Source of the DNA: Rhodococcus sp. G-MC3
GTDB taxonomy: Bacteria; Actinomycetota; Actinomycetes; Mycobacteriales; Mycobacteriaceae
DNA: 64,000 bases
Assembly (NCBI RefSeq): GCF_030063335.1
Contig: NZ_JASISW010000004.1
Location: 1 to 64,000, forward strand
Reading direction: 5' to 3'
Shown here: piece after piece, positions 16,423-25,383 of the stretch
Numbering within the stretch: the first letter of the stretch is position 1
How the letters are laid out: every line of letters begins with the position of its first letter
Notes under the pieces: generated by a model
What the model was told of the DNA's origin: nothing
Seen by the model: the letters and a program-made list of their open reading frames with translations, nothing else
The model's database searches: none
Made by a program: the position numbers and the translations under genes

Positions 16423-17105
16423 CGTCGCACCAAAGGCCGCCAGTACTGACGGGATTTGCTGTCTCGCACGACGATTCCATTTCGATCCAACTCGCGACGC
16501 AGCTCTCGGGCGTCAGCGGTGGCCTTCTTTTCCAAGAACTTGGCTCGCGCGCGCATCACCGCGTTGATCTCGTCGGGCAGAGACGGTGTATCCGGAACCC
16601 AGCGGCGGTACAGCTCACTGTACGGGTCTTCCTTCACGAACGAGTAACCGTGCGAGACGAACGCCTGCTGGACCGCAGCAGATCTTTCTTCGACGGGTGT
16701 GCGGACGATCTGGCGAGACGAGCCGTCGAGAACGACAAGTTCCTTACCGTCCAGGAAGACCGTCGCCGCGGCGGACCTGGAGATCTCGCGGGTCTCGCCG
16801 TTTTCGGTGAGCCGAATCCCTACCTCGGCGACCACGATCTTGACACTGTTGTAAAGAACGAACGCAACAAAGGCGGCACCCAGCATCACCCCGCCGACGG
16901 TGAACACATACCGCACCCACCAATCAGACCACGATGAGACGAGTTCGAGCGGCCCCTGAAACGGCACCCATGCAAGCGTCGTAGCCCAACCCGCGACCCG
17001 AGGGAGGAAGAATCCGAGTAGCCCGCCCACGACCGGCGCGACGACGCCGAGGAACACCCGATCTCCGACGGAAAACCACAGCACCGATTCGTTCTTGTCC
17101 GACAT
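16419..17105 (-). CDS. YqeB-family membrane protein
   Basis: The 228-residue protein has two long hydrophobic hairpins in the N-terminal third (about 15-50 and 65-90), around a WVPFQGPLELVSSW segment. A cytoplasmic part follows with VFLDGKELVVLD, a conserved HGYSF, YRRWVPDTPSLP and a C-terminal RDSKSRQYWR. These features match actinobacterial proteins annotated YqeB, whose function is unknown. Being first in an operon with a histidine kinase and response regulator, linked by ATGA overlap, it may act as an accessory sensor or be a target of the system; that is inference. The short gap of about 55 bases from esrR shows no clear terminator, so read-through from the esrSR operon is possible. Confidence 0.8.
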   Translation of the reverse strand: MSDKNESVLWFSVGDRVFLGVVAPVVGGLLGFFLPRVAGWATTLAWVPFQGPLELVSSWSDWWVRYVFTVGGVMLGAAFVAFVLYNSVKIVVAEVGIRLTENGETREISRSAAATVFLDGKELVVLDGSSRQIVRTPVEERSAAVQQAFVSHGYSFVKEDPYSELYRRWVPDTPSLPDEINAVMRARAKFLEKKATADARELRRELDRNGIVVRDSKSRQYWRPLVRR

Positions 17106-17161
17106 GCATGGAACGTTAGTCAGCCACAGGCCGGGCCGACAGTCATCGAAAGTCTACGAAT

Positions 17162-17809
17162 TCAATCGATTCGACGCTTGTGCGCCCATCTCGTCAACGC
17201 ATTTCGGTTCGATTGCTGAGTCTTGCGCAACACGTTCGAAGCATGGGTTTCGACGGTCTTCACCGAGATGAACAGGTCCTCGGCGATCTCGCGATAGGTG
17301 TAGCCGCGCGCCAGAAGCCGAAGAACTTCCAGCTCACGTGGTGTCAGCGAGTCCAGTTCCGGATCCAACGGCGGTTCCGGGGCGTTCGATTTGCCGGTGA
17401 ACGAGTCGAGAACGAATCCGGCGAGCCGAGGCGAGAACACAGCGTCTCCCCCGGCGACTCGTCGAACACCGTCGGCGAGTTCCGAACCGGAAATTGTTTT
17501 GGTGACATAACCGCGTGCTCCTGCGCGGATGACCGCGATGACATCCTCGGCGGCGTCGGACACCGACAGTGCCAGGCACACCGGACCCGGAGATATCTTG
17601 CCGAGAACGGCAACCCCGCCGCCATCGGGCATGTGCACGTCGAGCAGAACGACGTCGGGTTTCGTCGCCTCGATTCCGGCGACCGCGTCTGCGACGGCAC
17701 CCGCCTCTCCGACGACCTCGATATCGGATTCACGGCCCAACTCGGCACGGACACCGGACCGAAAGACTGCGTGATCATCGACGAGAAAGACACGAAAGGT
17801 GTCGGTCAC
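17162..17809 (-). CDS. esrR: NarL/LuxR-family response regulator, EsrR-like
   Basis: The protein has 215 residues from GTG 17809, which overlaps the sensor kinase stop (GTGA). The receiver domain shows VFLVDDHAVFRSG, the phospho-acceptor Asp in VVLLDVHMPDGGG, and YVTKTISG. The C-terminal LuxR HTH is LTPRELEVLRLLARG, then SVKTVETHASNVLRK. With a PspC-domain histidine kinase upstream and a divergent PspC membrane protein nearby, this matches the EsrISR three-component envelope-stress system described in Corynebacterium glutamicum, which also lies beside the gua genes. Two copies of a palindrome in front of esrS and esrI are its likely binding sites (inferred). The name is transferred by architecture and location. 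Confidence 0.85.
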   Translation of the reverse strand: MTDTFRVFLVDDHAVFRSGVRAELGRESDIEVVGEAGAVADAVAGIEATKPDVVLLDVHMPDGGGVAVLGKISPGPVCLALSVSDAAEDVIAVIRAGARGYVTKTISGSELADGVRRVAGGDAVFSPRLAGFVLDSFTGKSNAPEPPLDPELDSLTPRELEVLRLLARGYTYREIAEDLFISVKTVETHASNVLRKTQQSNRNALTRWAHKRRID

Positions 17810-19113
17810 CTGGGCTGCTCCTGCGGTGTCGGTTGCTCTACGGGTGTCACGTCTGCGGGGACTGTGTGGGTTCGGGACTGACCGACACCACCGTTGCGCG
17901 GCATCAGGATTCGAACTTCGGTACCCTTCCCGACCTGGGAGCGTACCGATACTTCGCCGCCGCGGCGTTCGATCCTCGCGCGTATGGACTTGGCGAGTCC
18001 CTGTCGATCCACCGGCACGACGTTTTCGTCGAAGCCGGTCCCTCGATCGCGGACGAACACCGAGACCTGCTCGGCTTCCGTTTCGGCGAACAAGTCGATG
18101 TTGGTCTCTCCCGAATGCTTCGCGGCGTTGACCAATGCCTCCCGGGTGGCACCGAGCAGTGCTGTGAAATGCTCCCGAGACAGCCCAGCGTCGGAATCCT
18201 CGGCCGACAATTGGACGTCGCCGACGGTGATCGGGCGGACGGTGACACCGTGTTGATCCTCGACCTCGCCCGCGATCGTCTTGAGTGCTTCGGCCAACGA
18301 CGAGTGGTCGGGCTCCCCGCCCTCGAACAACCACTTCCGCAGTTCGCGTTCCTGCCCTCTGGCGAGCCGCATGACTTCGCCGGGCTGATCGGCCTGCTTC
18401 TGGATGAGAGCAAGTGTCTGCAATACCGAATCGTGTAGGTGCGAGGCGATTTCCTCACGTTCGTCGTTGCGGATGCGTGCCGATCGCTCGGCGTTCAGAG
18501 TTCGCCACATGCGCAGCCACACCGGCACCGTCAGCAAGGCTGCACCGACGAGGGTGACGATCACCGCAAGCAACGACGAACGGACCGATGCGATGTCCAC
18601 GCGAGCCAACACGACGACTCCGAGGCCCAGGACGATCAGCGTTGCACCGCCCACCACCCTCGCCCAGCTGAGAACTGTCGGCTTCTTCGGCATACCGAGC
18701 ACCGACCGCGGGCCTTCGGAATCGAATTCGCGCCACACCAATGCGGCACCGACGATCACAACGACGACGGGCACCAGGACCGACGCCGCGGTACCGTTCA
18801 ACAACCACGCGAGACCAGCCGCGAGCCCCAGCCCGAGCGCAGCGAGCCCGAGGGCCCGCTGACGCTCGGCCGCGCTCGGCCGAGCGATGTCGGCGCCGGC
18901 CGGGGTGAACACCCACAACAGTCCGTACGCGAAAATTCCGGCGCCAGCCATGATGGCCAGCAGCACGAACGCCACTCGGACCTTGAACACGTCGACACCG
19001 AGGTGATCGGCAAGCCCACCTGCTACGCCACCAACGATCCGCCCGCCGCCGCGCCGGTAGAACTTCGCCGGCTCGGCGCCTGGATACGCAGGCATGGGTT
19101 CGACAGGGTGCAC
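17806..19113 (-). CDS. esrS: PspC-domain sensor histidine kinase, EsrS-like
   Basis: The protein has 435 residues from GTG 19113. The frame is open to 19149, but that start lies inside the operator. GTG 19113 has CAGGAT at -12 to -7, as in a leaderless promoter. An N-terminal PspC domain (GGGRIVGGVAGGLADHLGVD) leads into several membrane helices up to about residue 200. The HisKA_3 phospho-acceptor is His227 in HLHDSVLQTLALIQ. The HATPase N box is REALVNAAKHSG and the G region is DRGTGFDENVVP. PspC domains sense membrane stress in related systems. The kinase would phosphorylate the overlapping downstream regulator. Confidence 0.88.
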   Translation of the reverse strand: MHPVEPMPAYPGAEPAKFYRRGGGRIVGGVAGGLADHLGVDVFKVRVAFVLLAIMAGAGIFAYGLLWVFTPAGADIARPSAAERQRALGLAALGLGLAAGLAWLLNGTAASVLVPVVVVIVGAALVWREFDSEGPRSVLGMPKKPTVLSWARVVGGATLIVLGLGVVVLARVDIASVRSSLLAVIVTLVGAALLTVPVWLRMWRTLNAERSARIRNDEREEIASHLHDSVLQTLALIQKQADQPGEVMRLARGQERELRKWLFEGGEPDHSSLAEALKTIAGEVEDQHGVTVRPITVGDVQLSAEDSDAGLSREHFTALLGATREALVNAAKHSGETNIDLFAETEAEQVSVFVRDRGTGFDENVVPVDRQGLAKSIRARIERRGGEVSVRSQVGKGTEVRILMPRNGGVGQSRTHTVPADVTPVEQPTPQEQPR

Positions 19114-19147
19114 GCATCGATCCTGGCACGAATCGGCACCGCGCCGC

Positions 19148-19165
19148 ATCAGGGTCTCCCCTGAT
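19148..19165. promoter_or_regulatory. Palindromic operator upstream of esrSR (copy 1)
   Basis: ATCAGGG-TCTC-CCCTGAT is a perfect 7-bp inverted repeat centred 43.5 bp upstream of the esrS start at 19113. The same arms with the same 4-base spacing occur upstream of esrI. The position fits an activator site overlapping the -35 region of a leaderless promoter whose -10 is CAGGAT. The inferred binding protein is EsrR. Confidence 0.7.
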
Positions 19166-19178
19166 TTATTCGCTCAGA

Positions 19179-19847
19179 TCAGGCGCGCCATTCCGCGGTT
19201 CGCTCCTGAGTTGCTTCGGCCAGCGCTTTTTTGACACCGTCGGCGTCGTAGTCCTTGCCGTAGACGGGAGTGCCCGGGTGCTGACGCCACGACTCGGCGA
19301 GAGTCCCGGCGTCGACAGGATCGAAGCCGAGCGCGTCGACGACGTCGAACACCAGCGACTTGCCTGCACCGTCGGCGCCTGCGACGGGCAGAGCAATGCG
19401 CCCTTCCTCGCCCTTCGGTACACCGCTGCTCAGCAGGTGCTTCCAGTAGATGCCGTTGAACACCTTCACCACATCATCGGCCCGAGAACCGAGATGCTCT
19501 GCTACCCAAACGCTTTCGGGCTTGCCGCCCTCGATATCGGCGATCAACCCATCTCGCTGTTGCGGGTAGTAGTTGTTGGTCTCGATGATCGGAGCTCCCG
19601 GCTTCGCCGATTCGACGATGTTCGACGGAAGATCAGGCGTGTTCTTCTGCGGAATGCTCACGATCACGAGATCTGCGTCCTGGGCAGCCTCGGTGTTCCA
19701 CACTGCCTGCGCGCCTGTCTCGGCGGCGAGCTCCGACAGTGTCTCGGGTGCGCGGGAGTTGGACACCTTCACCTCGTGACCGAGCGCTGCAAGCTTTCGC
19801 GTCAGTGTTCCGCCGATGGCCCCGGCCCCGATGATCCCAATCTTCAT
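19179..19847 (-). CDS. NADPH-dependent F420 reductase-like dinucleotide-binding protein
   Basis: The 222-residue protein starts with IGIIGAGAIGGTLTRKLA, an N-terminal Rossmann NAD(P)-binding loop, followed by KVSNSRAPETL. This is the layout of the F420-dependent NADP oxidoreductase family (Fno-like). The second half has VWVAEHLGSR, FNGIYWKHLL and a VAGADGAGKSLVFDVVDALG segment typical of the family. It is soluble and cytoplasmic. The ATG has GAGGGG six bases upstream. It sits between the divergently transcribed parts of the Esr system, on the esrS strand, and the copy-2 palindrome lies about 80-110 bp upstream of its start. Whether it really uses F420 or another cofactor or substrate cannot be told from the sequence. 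Confidence 0.8.
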   Translation of the reverse strand: MKIGIIGAGAIGGTLTRKLAALGHEVKVSNSRAPETLSELAAETGAQAVWNTEAAQDADLVIVSIPQKNTPDLPSNIVESAKPGAPIIETNNYYPQQRDGLIADIEGGKPESVWVAEHLGSRADDVVKVFNGIYWKHLLSSGVPKGEEGRIALPVAGADGAGKSLVFDVVDALGFDPVDAGTLAESWRQHPGTPVYGKDYDADGVKKALAEATQERTAEWRA

Positions 19848-19924
19848 TACTGACCCCTCACATTCGGAAAGTAGTTACCTCTACTACCAAGCCGAGGAGC
19901 TCTGCGATCATTCCTGAATTCCAG

Positions 19925-19956
19925 GCAAAACATCAGGGCGATCCCTGATGTTTTGC
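19925..19956. promoter_or_regulatory. Palindromic operator upstream of esrI (copy 2, extended)
   Basis: Arms of 14 bp (GCAAAACATCAGGG and its exact complement) flank the 4-base centre CGAT. The inner ATCAGGG-N4-CCCTGAT is identical to copy 1 before esrS. The centre lies 42.5 bp upstream of the esrI ATG at 19983, which has CACGAT at -12 to -7. The site also lies in the divergent promoter region of the F420 reductase-like gene and may control both. Confidence 0.75.
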
Positions 19957-19982
19957 GGGACACGAAACGCCACGATGGTTCT

Positions 19983-21368
19983 ATGAGCAACGCAACCGTC
20001 TCCGAACAGCTCCAACAGATGTGGCGCACTCGTCCGTACCGGTTGCCTCAGCGAGGCCACGTCGCAGGAGTCGCAGCAGGCATCGGATACCGCTACGGTG
20101 TCGATCCTGTCCTGATTCGAGTCGCCCTTGTCGTCGGCACCATATTCGGCGGCGCAGGCATCGTCCTGTATCTCGCTGCGTGGCTGCTGTTCAGCAAAGC
20201 CGGTGACTCCGCCTCCCCAGCAGAGTCACTCATGGGGAAAGGCAACAGCTCCGAATCCAACACCAAGGTGGTGGTCCTCGTCGTTGCGCTGATCATCGCT
20301 TTGTCGACTATCGGCCCGGTGGGCATAGGACTCGGCGGATCGGGAGTGATCAGCATGCTGGCCTTGCTGGCGGGCCTGTGGCTGCTCCATCAGCGGCAAC
20401 CCGAGCCTCCCGAGTTCCTTCCCGGGGGCGCGCAGGTCTACGCCCAGCAAGGATTCCCGATGTCGTTCGATTCCCCATACAGCCCGCACACTGCGAACCA
20501 TTGGACAGGTGCCCAGTATCGTCCGCCGAATTACGAAGCCCGAGTCTCGTCGTACATTCCGTCCGCGTACTCCCCCTACACGACTCTTCCCAAGACCTAC
20601 GTTCCGTCGCCACCTTCGGAGACAATGGCGTCACAGAGCGAGGTGAATCTGAGCAAGGCTGGACCCGAGTCGGTGGCCGCAGCAGGACCGACGCCGCCGT
20701 CCTGGGATCCGCTCGGCGTAGCGCCGTTCGCGTGGGATCTTCCCGAGCCTGCAACGGTGTACGTACCCGAGGCAACCGAGAAGAAGGAGCGGTCGCGGTG
20801 GACATCGAGCTTCATCGGCCTCGCACTCGTCGCCGCTGCTGTGACCGCCGGAATATCCGCAGCGACCGGAGCCGACTGGCTCTCGCCCGCGCGTATCGGA
20901 GCTGTCGCCCTGGCTGTAGTGGCGATCGGACTGATCCTCGGCGCCTTCATGCGCAAGGGATACGGGCTCCTTGTCATCACCGGCCCGCTGCTGGCGTTCG
21001 TGGTCTTCGCATCGATCCTGGGGCCTGTCTCCTTCGACAGCCAGTTCGCCGGAGAGCAGCACTACGCACCGACGGCCGTTGCCGATCTACGGCCGTCCTA
21101 CACCGTGCAGGGAGGCGATCTCCAACTCGACCTCCGCGGGCTCGATCTCACCGAGAACAAGGCCATCGCCGTCGACGTAACCGCAGGAAATGCAACCATC
21201 TTGATTCCCGACTCGATGAACATCCGCGCCGACTGCAGTGCGGTCGCGGCCGAAACCAAATGCGGCCCCAACGACACTGTCCAGCAGGGCAATTCGCCCG
21301 ACAACACGACGGTTCTCACGATCGACGGATCCGCTCGGGCAGGCAATCTCGAGATCGTCCGTGGCTGA
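19983..21368 (+). CDS. esrI: PspC-domain membrane protein, EsrI-like
   Basis: The protein has 461 residues from ATG 19983; the TTG at 19953 lies inside the operator. The N-terminal PspC domain (RGHVAGVAAGIGYRYGVDPVLIRVALV) is followed by two or three membrane helices. A long Pro/Tyr/Ser-rich linker spans about 140-270. A second membrane bundle lies at about 280-350, and the C-terminal beta-rich domain resembles LiaF/DUF2154 proteins (RPSYTVQGGDLQLDLRGLDL). In the C. glutamicum EsrISR system the PspC protein EsrI restrains signalling by EsrS until the envelope is stressed; a similar role is inferred here. The small membrane protein 60 bases downstream is probably co-transcribed. Confidence 0.82.
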   Translation: MSNATVSEQLQQMWRTRPYRLPQRGHVAGVAAGIGYRYGVDPVLIRVALVVGTIFGGAGIVLYLAAWLLFSKAGDSASPAESLMGKGNSSESNTKVVVLVVALIIALSTIGPVGIGLGGSGVISMLALLAGLWLLHQRQPEPPEFLPGGAQVYAQQGFPMSFDSPYSPHTANHWTGAQYRPPNYEARVSSYIPSAYSPYTTLPKTYVPSPPSETMASQSEVNLSKAGPESVAAAGPTPPSWDPLGVAPFAWDLPEPATVYVPEATEKKERSRWTSSFIGLALVAAAVTAGISAATGADWLSPARIGAVALAVVAIGLILGAFMRKGYGLLVITGPLLAFVVFASILGPVSFDSQFAGEQHYAPTAVADLRPSYTVQGGDLQLDLRGLDLTENKAIAVDVTAGNATILIPDSMNIRADCSAVAAETKCGPNDTVQQGNSPDNTTVLTIDGSARAGNLEIVRG

Positions 21369-21428
21369 CACTGCCGCTTTACCGCACCGACGCCGAACCC
21401 CCCTTCCACATTCATCAGGAGACTTCCC

Positions 21429-21674
21429 ATGGCGCAGACCTGGCAATACGGAGACAGCGACGAGGACACCACCGAGGAGAATCGGGCTCGTACCCGTCCG
21501 TCGGCGGTACTGTTCCTCGTTGGGCTCGCAGCGCTGATCATCAGCGTGAGTGCGCTGATCGGCCCGTCCGCCATCGAGGCACTCGGTGACGTTCAGTTCC
21601 GGTGGGTGTTCGTGGTCGTTGCGATCGTGGTGGGACTCGCGCTACTGGTCGTCCCCGGACGAAAGAGCAAGTAG
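21429..21674 (+). CDS. Small two-helix membrane protein
   Basis: The protein has 81 residues. An acidic N-terminus (DSDEDTTEEN) is followed by two hydrophobic helices (AVLFLVGLAALIISVSALIG and WVFVVVAIVVGLALLVV) and a basic end (PGRKSK). The AGGAGA six bases before the ATG is a good ribosome-binding site. It lies 60 bases after esrI on the same strand and probably belongs to its operon, so it may be part of the envelope-stress output. I do not recognise a named family. Its stop is 41 bases from the convergent guaA stop, and no strong terminator is visible in that gap. Confidence 0.75.
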   Translation: MAQTWQYGDSDEDTTEENRARTRPSAVLFLVGLAALIISVSALIGPSAIEALGDVQFRWVFVVVAIVVGLALLVVPGRKSK

Positions 21675-21712
21675 GGCAGGCTCGGAGCCCGCGGAATGAC
21701 CCGAAAGAGCCG

Positions 21713-23305
<1,593 letters not shown>

Positions 23306-23338
23306 GCAGTCAGTCTAATGGGATTGACTGCCTGCAAT

Positions 23339-25081
23339 TTACGCAGCACCCGTGGTGGCAGGCTTGGTGCTACGAATCTCGACGATGGGCAGACGCAGTG
23401 CCGCCGGAGCCGAGACCGGAACGACGGGGTTGTTCGGAGCGATCGGTTCGATGCGCTCGTACGCAAGGCCCTGACGAGGCCGCAAATCCTGCTCCCCCTT
23501 GTTCGGCCACAGCGACGCCGAACGCTCGGCCTGCGCGCTGATGGTCAGCGATGGGTTGACACCGAGGTTGGCCGAAACGGACGCGCCGTCGACGACGAAC
23601 ATCGTCGGGTAGCCGTACACGCGGTGGTATGGGTCGATGACGCCGTGCTCAGGATCGGAAGCGATGGCGCAACCACCGAGGAAGTGTGCCGTCAAGGGAA
23701 CGTTGAACAGTTCCCCCCACGTTCCGCCCGCGACACCGCCGATCTTCTTCGCGATCCGCCGGGTCGCGTCGTTGCCCTCGGGAATCCACGTGGGATTGGG
23801 CTCGCCGTGGCCTTGCTTGCTGGACACCTTGCGGCCGAACAGTCCGCGCTTGGTGAAGGTGGTGATCGAGTTGTCGAGGTTCTGCATGACGAGGGCGATG
23901 ATGGTGCGCTCGCTCCAATGCTTGACGTTGACCACACGCACGAAGTCGAGCGGATGCGCGATCAGCGCCAGCAGGAACTTGAGCCACCGAGGAACGCGTC
24001 CGCCGCCGTCCGTCATCAGGGTTTGCAGCATGCCCATGGCGTTGGATCCCTTGCCGTAGCGGCAAGGTTCGATGTGGGTGTTGGGGCTCGGGTGGAACGA
24101 CGAGGTGATCGCAACGCCGCGCGTCAGGTCCATCTCGGGATCGACCTTCAGCTTGGCAGCTCCGACGATGGACTCGGAGTTTGTGCGAGTGAGTTCACCG
24201 AGCTTGTCCGAGATCAGCGGTAGTGCACCCTCGTCGCGCATTTTGTGCAGCAGATTTTGGGTACCCCAGGTTCCCGCTGCCAGAACGACGTGGGCAGCGG
24301 TGTACGTCTTCGGGCCCTTGCGCAACCACGCACCGGTGCGCTCGGTGGCGACGTCCCACGTGCCGTCGGGCTTGGGCTTCACGCCGCTCACCGTCGTCAT
24401 CGGGATGATGTCGGCACCCGCACGCTCGGCGAGGCCGAGGTAGTTCTTGAGCAATGTGTTCTTGGCGCCGTGACGGCAGCCAGTCATACATTCACCGCAT
24501 TCGATGCAGCCCGTACGGTCGGGGCCTGCTCCACCGAAGTAAGGGTCCGCGACGGTCTTTCCTGCCTCGTCACCGAAGAAGACACCGACAGGAGTCTGGA
24601 TGAACGTGTCGGCCACGCCCATGTCCTCGGCGACGGACTTCATGACCTCGTCGGCGGGTGTCATGTGGGGGTTGCGGACAACACCGAGCATGCGCGTCGC
24701 TTGGTCATAGAACGGGGACAGCTCACTGTTCCAATCGGTGATGTGCGCCCACTGCTTGTCCTTGAAGAACGGCTCGGGAGGTTGGTACAGAGTGTTGGCG
24801 TAGTTCAGCGATCCGCCGCCGACGCCTGCGCCGGCAAGAATGAGGCAGTCACGCAGAAGGTGTACGCGCTGGATTCCGAAGCATCCGAGCTTGGGCGCCC
24901 ACAGGAATCGCTTGAGGTCCCAACTGGTTTTGGCGAAGTCCTTGTCCTCGAATCGACGGCCTGCTTCGAGGATTCCGACTTTGTAGCCCTTCTCTACGAG
25001 CCGTAGCGCCGTGACGCTTCCGCCGAATCCGGATCCGACGATCAACACGTCGTAATCGGTTGTGCGTGACTGTGACCCCAT
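23339..25081 (-). CDS. choD: GMC-family oxidoreductase, ChoD-like (putative cholesterol oxidase)
   Basis: The 580-residue flavoprotein has an N-terminal FAD-binding loop (VLIVGSGFGGSVTALRL), LAGAGVGGGSLNYAN typical of the GMC fold, and a C-terminal SVSANLGVNPSLTISA with the conserved Asn. A Cys cluster, CIECGECMTGCRHGAKN near residue 195, resembles a ferredoxin-type iron-sulfur motif found in ChoD-like proteins. M. tuberculosis Rv3409c (choD) has this layout and the same place between guaA and guaB3. A cholesterol oxidase role has been proposed for the family, but typical secreted cholesterol oxidases look different, so the substrate is uncertain. The ATG has GGAGG eight bases upstream. No signal peptide is seen. 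Confidence 0.85.
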   Translation of the reverse strand: MGSQSRTTDYDVLIVGSGFGGSVTALRLVEKGYKVGILEAGRRFEDKDFAKTSWDLKRFLWAPKLGCFGIQRVHLLRDCLILAGAGVGGGSLNYANTLYQPPEPFFKDKQWAHITDWNSELSPFYDQATRMLGVVRNPHMTPADEVMKSVAEDMGVADTFIQTPVGVFFGDEAGKTVADPYFGGAGPDRTGCIECGECMTGCRHGAKNTLLKNYLGLAERAGADIIPMTTVSGVKPKPDGTWDVATERTGAWLRKGPKTYTAAHVVLAAGTWGTQNLLHKMRDEGALPLISDKLGELTRTNSESIVGAAKLKVDPEMDLTRGVAITSSFHPSPNTHIEPCRYGKGSNAMGMLQTLMTDGGGRVPRWLKFLLALIAHPLDFVRVVNVKHWSERTIIALVMQNLDNSITTFTKRGLFGRKVSSKQGHGEPNPTWIPEGNDATRRIAKKIGGVAGGTWGELFNVPLTAHFLGGCAIASDPEHGVIDPYHRVYGYPTMFVVDGASVSANLGVNPSLTISAQAERSASLWPNKGEQDLRPRQGLAYERIEPIAPNNPVVPVSAPAALRLPIVEIRSTKPATTGAA

Positions 25082-25273
25082 CGGTGTGACCTCCGCCTAT
25101 ACGTACTGCAACCAGCCTTGCTTGCCGAACCCGTCGCGACCACCACTCGACTGTGACCGAGACCACAGGGTACGTGACATCGAACGTGAACTGACAATAG
25201 GGCTGTGACAGCTGACACAAACCACTGTAGCTGTAACCTCGAGTATCACCAACCGAGGGTCGGCTAACGCACC

Positions 25274-25313
25274 GTGCGCGTTCGACGACACTCCTGTGTC
25301 ACTGAACGCGCAC
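25274..25313. repeat. Two-tier hairpin between choD and guaB3
   Basis: Outer arms GTGCGCGTTC and GAACGCGCAC are perfect 10-bp complements. Within them GACAC and GTGTC form an inner stem around TCCT, separated from the outer stem by a symmetric 3-base internal loop. It lies about 20 bases past the guaB3 terminator in the direction of transcription and may be a second termination or processing structure. Confidence 0.55.
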
Positions 25314-25330
25314 GGGTGGGCGAAGCCACG

Positions 25331-25365
25331 AAAAAACGCGCATCCCGAAATTCGGGATACGCGTT
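25331..25365 (-). terminator. Rho-independent terminator of guaB2-guaB3
   Basis: On the minus strand a stem of about 15 bp (arms AACGCGTATCCCGAA and TTCGGGATGCGCGTT, one mismatch) is followed by a run of T residues (A-run 25331-25336 on the plus strand). It starts 19 bases past the guaB3 stop. This is one of the few classical stem-plus-U terminators in the window. Confidence 0.88.
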
Positions 25366-25383
25366 CGATCTCGAAAGCCTCTG

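Larger units (their letters stand above)
25082..25383. other. Intergenic region between choD and guaB3
   Basis: About 300 bases without a gene. It holds the guaB3 terminator (25331-25365), a larger hairpin (25274-25313), and the choD promoter region with TGTGACAGCTGACACA near 25204-25219, an imperfect dyad that could bind a regulator. No KstR-type sterol operator was recognised. Confidence 0.6.

Noticed and set aside
17810-18334. Upstream extension of the EsrR frame to 18334
   Set aside because: It lies out of frame inside the esrS coding region, and GTG 17809 gives a normal receiver-domain start with a GTGA overlap.
25204-25219. TGTGACAGCTGACACA before choD as a sterol-repressor or CRP site
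   Set aside because: The dyad is imperfect in its inner half and matches neither the KstR consensus nor the usual CRP spacing well enough.
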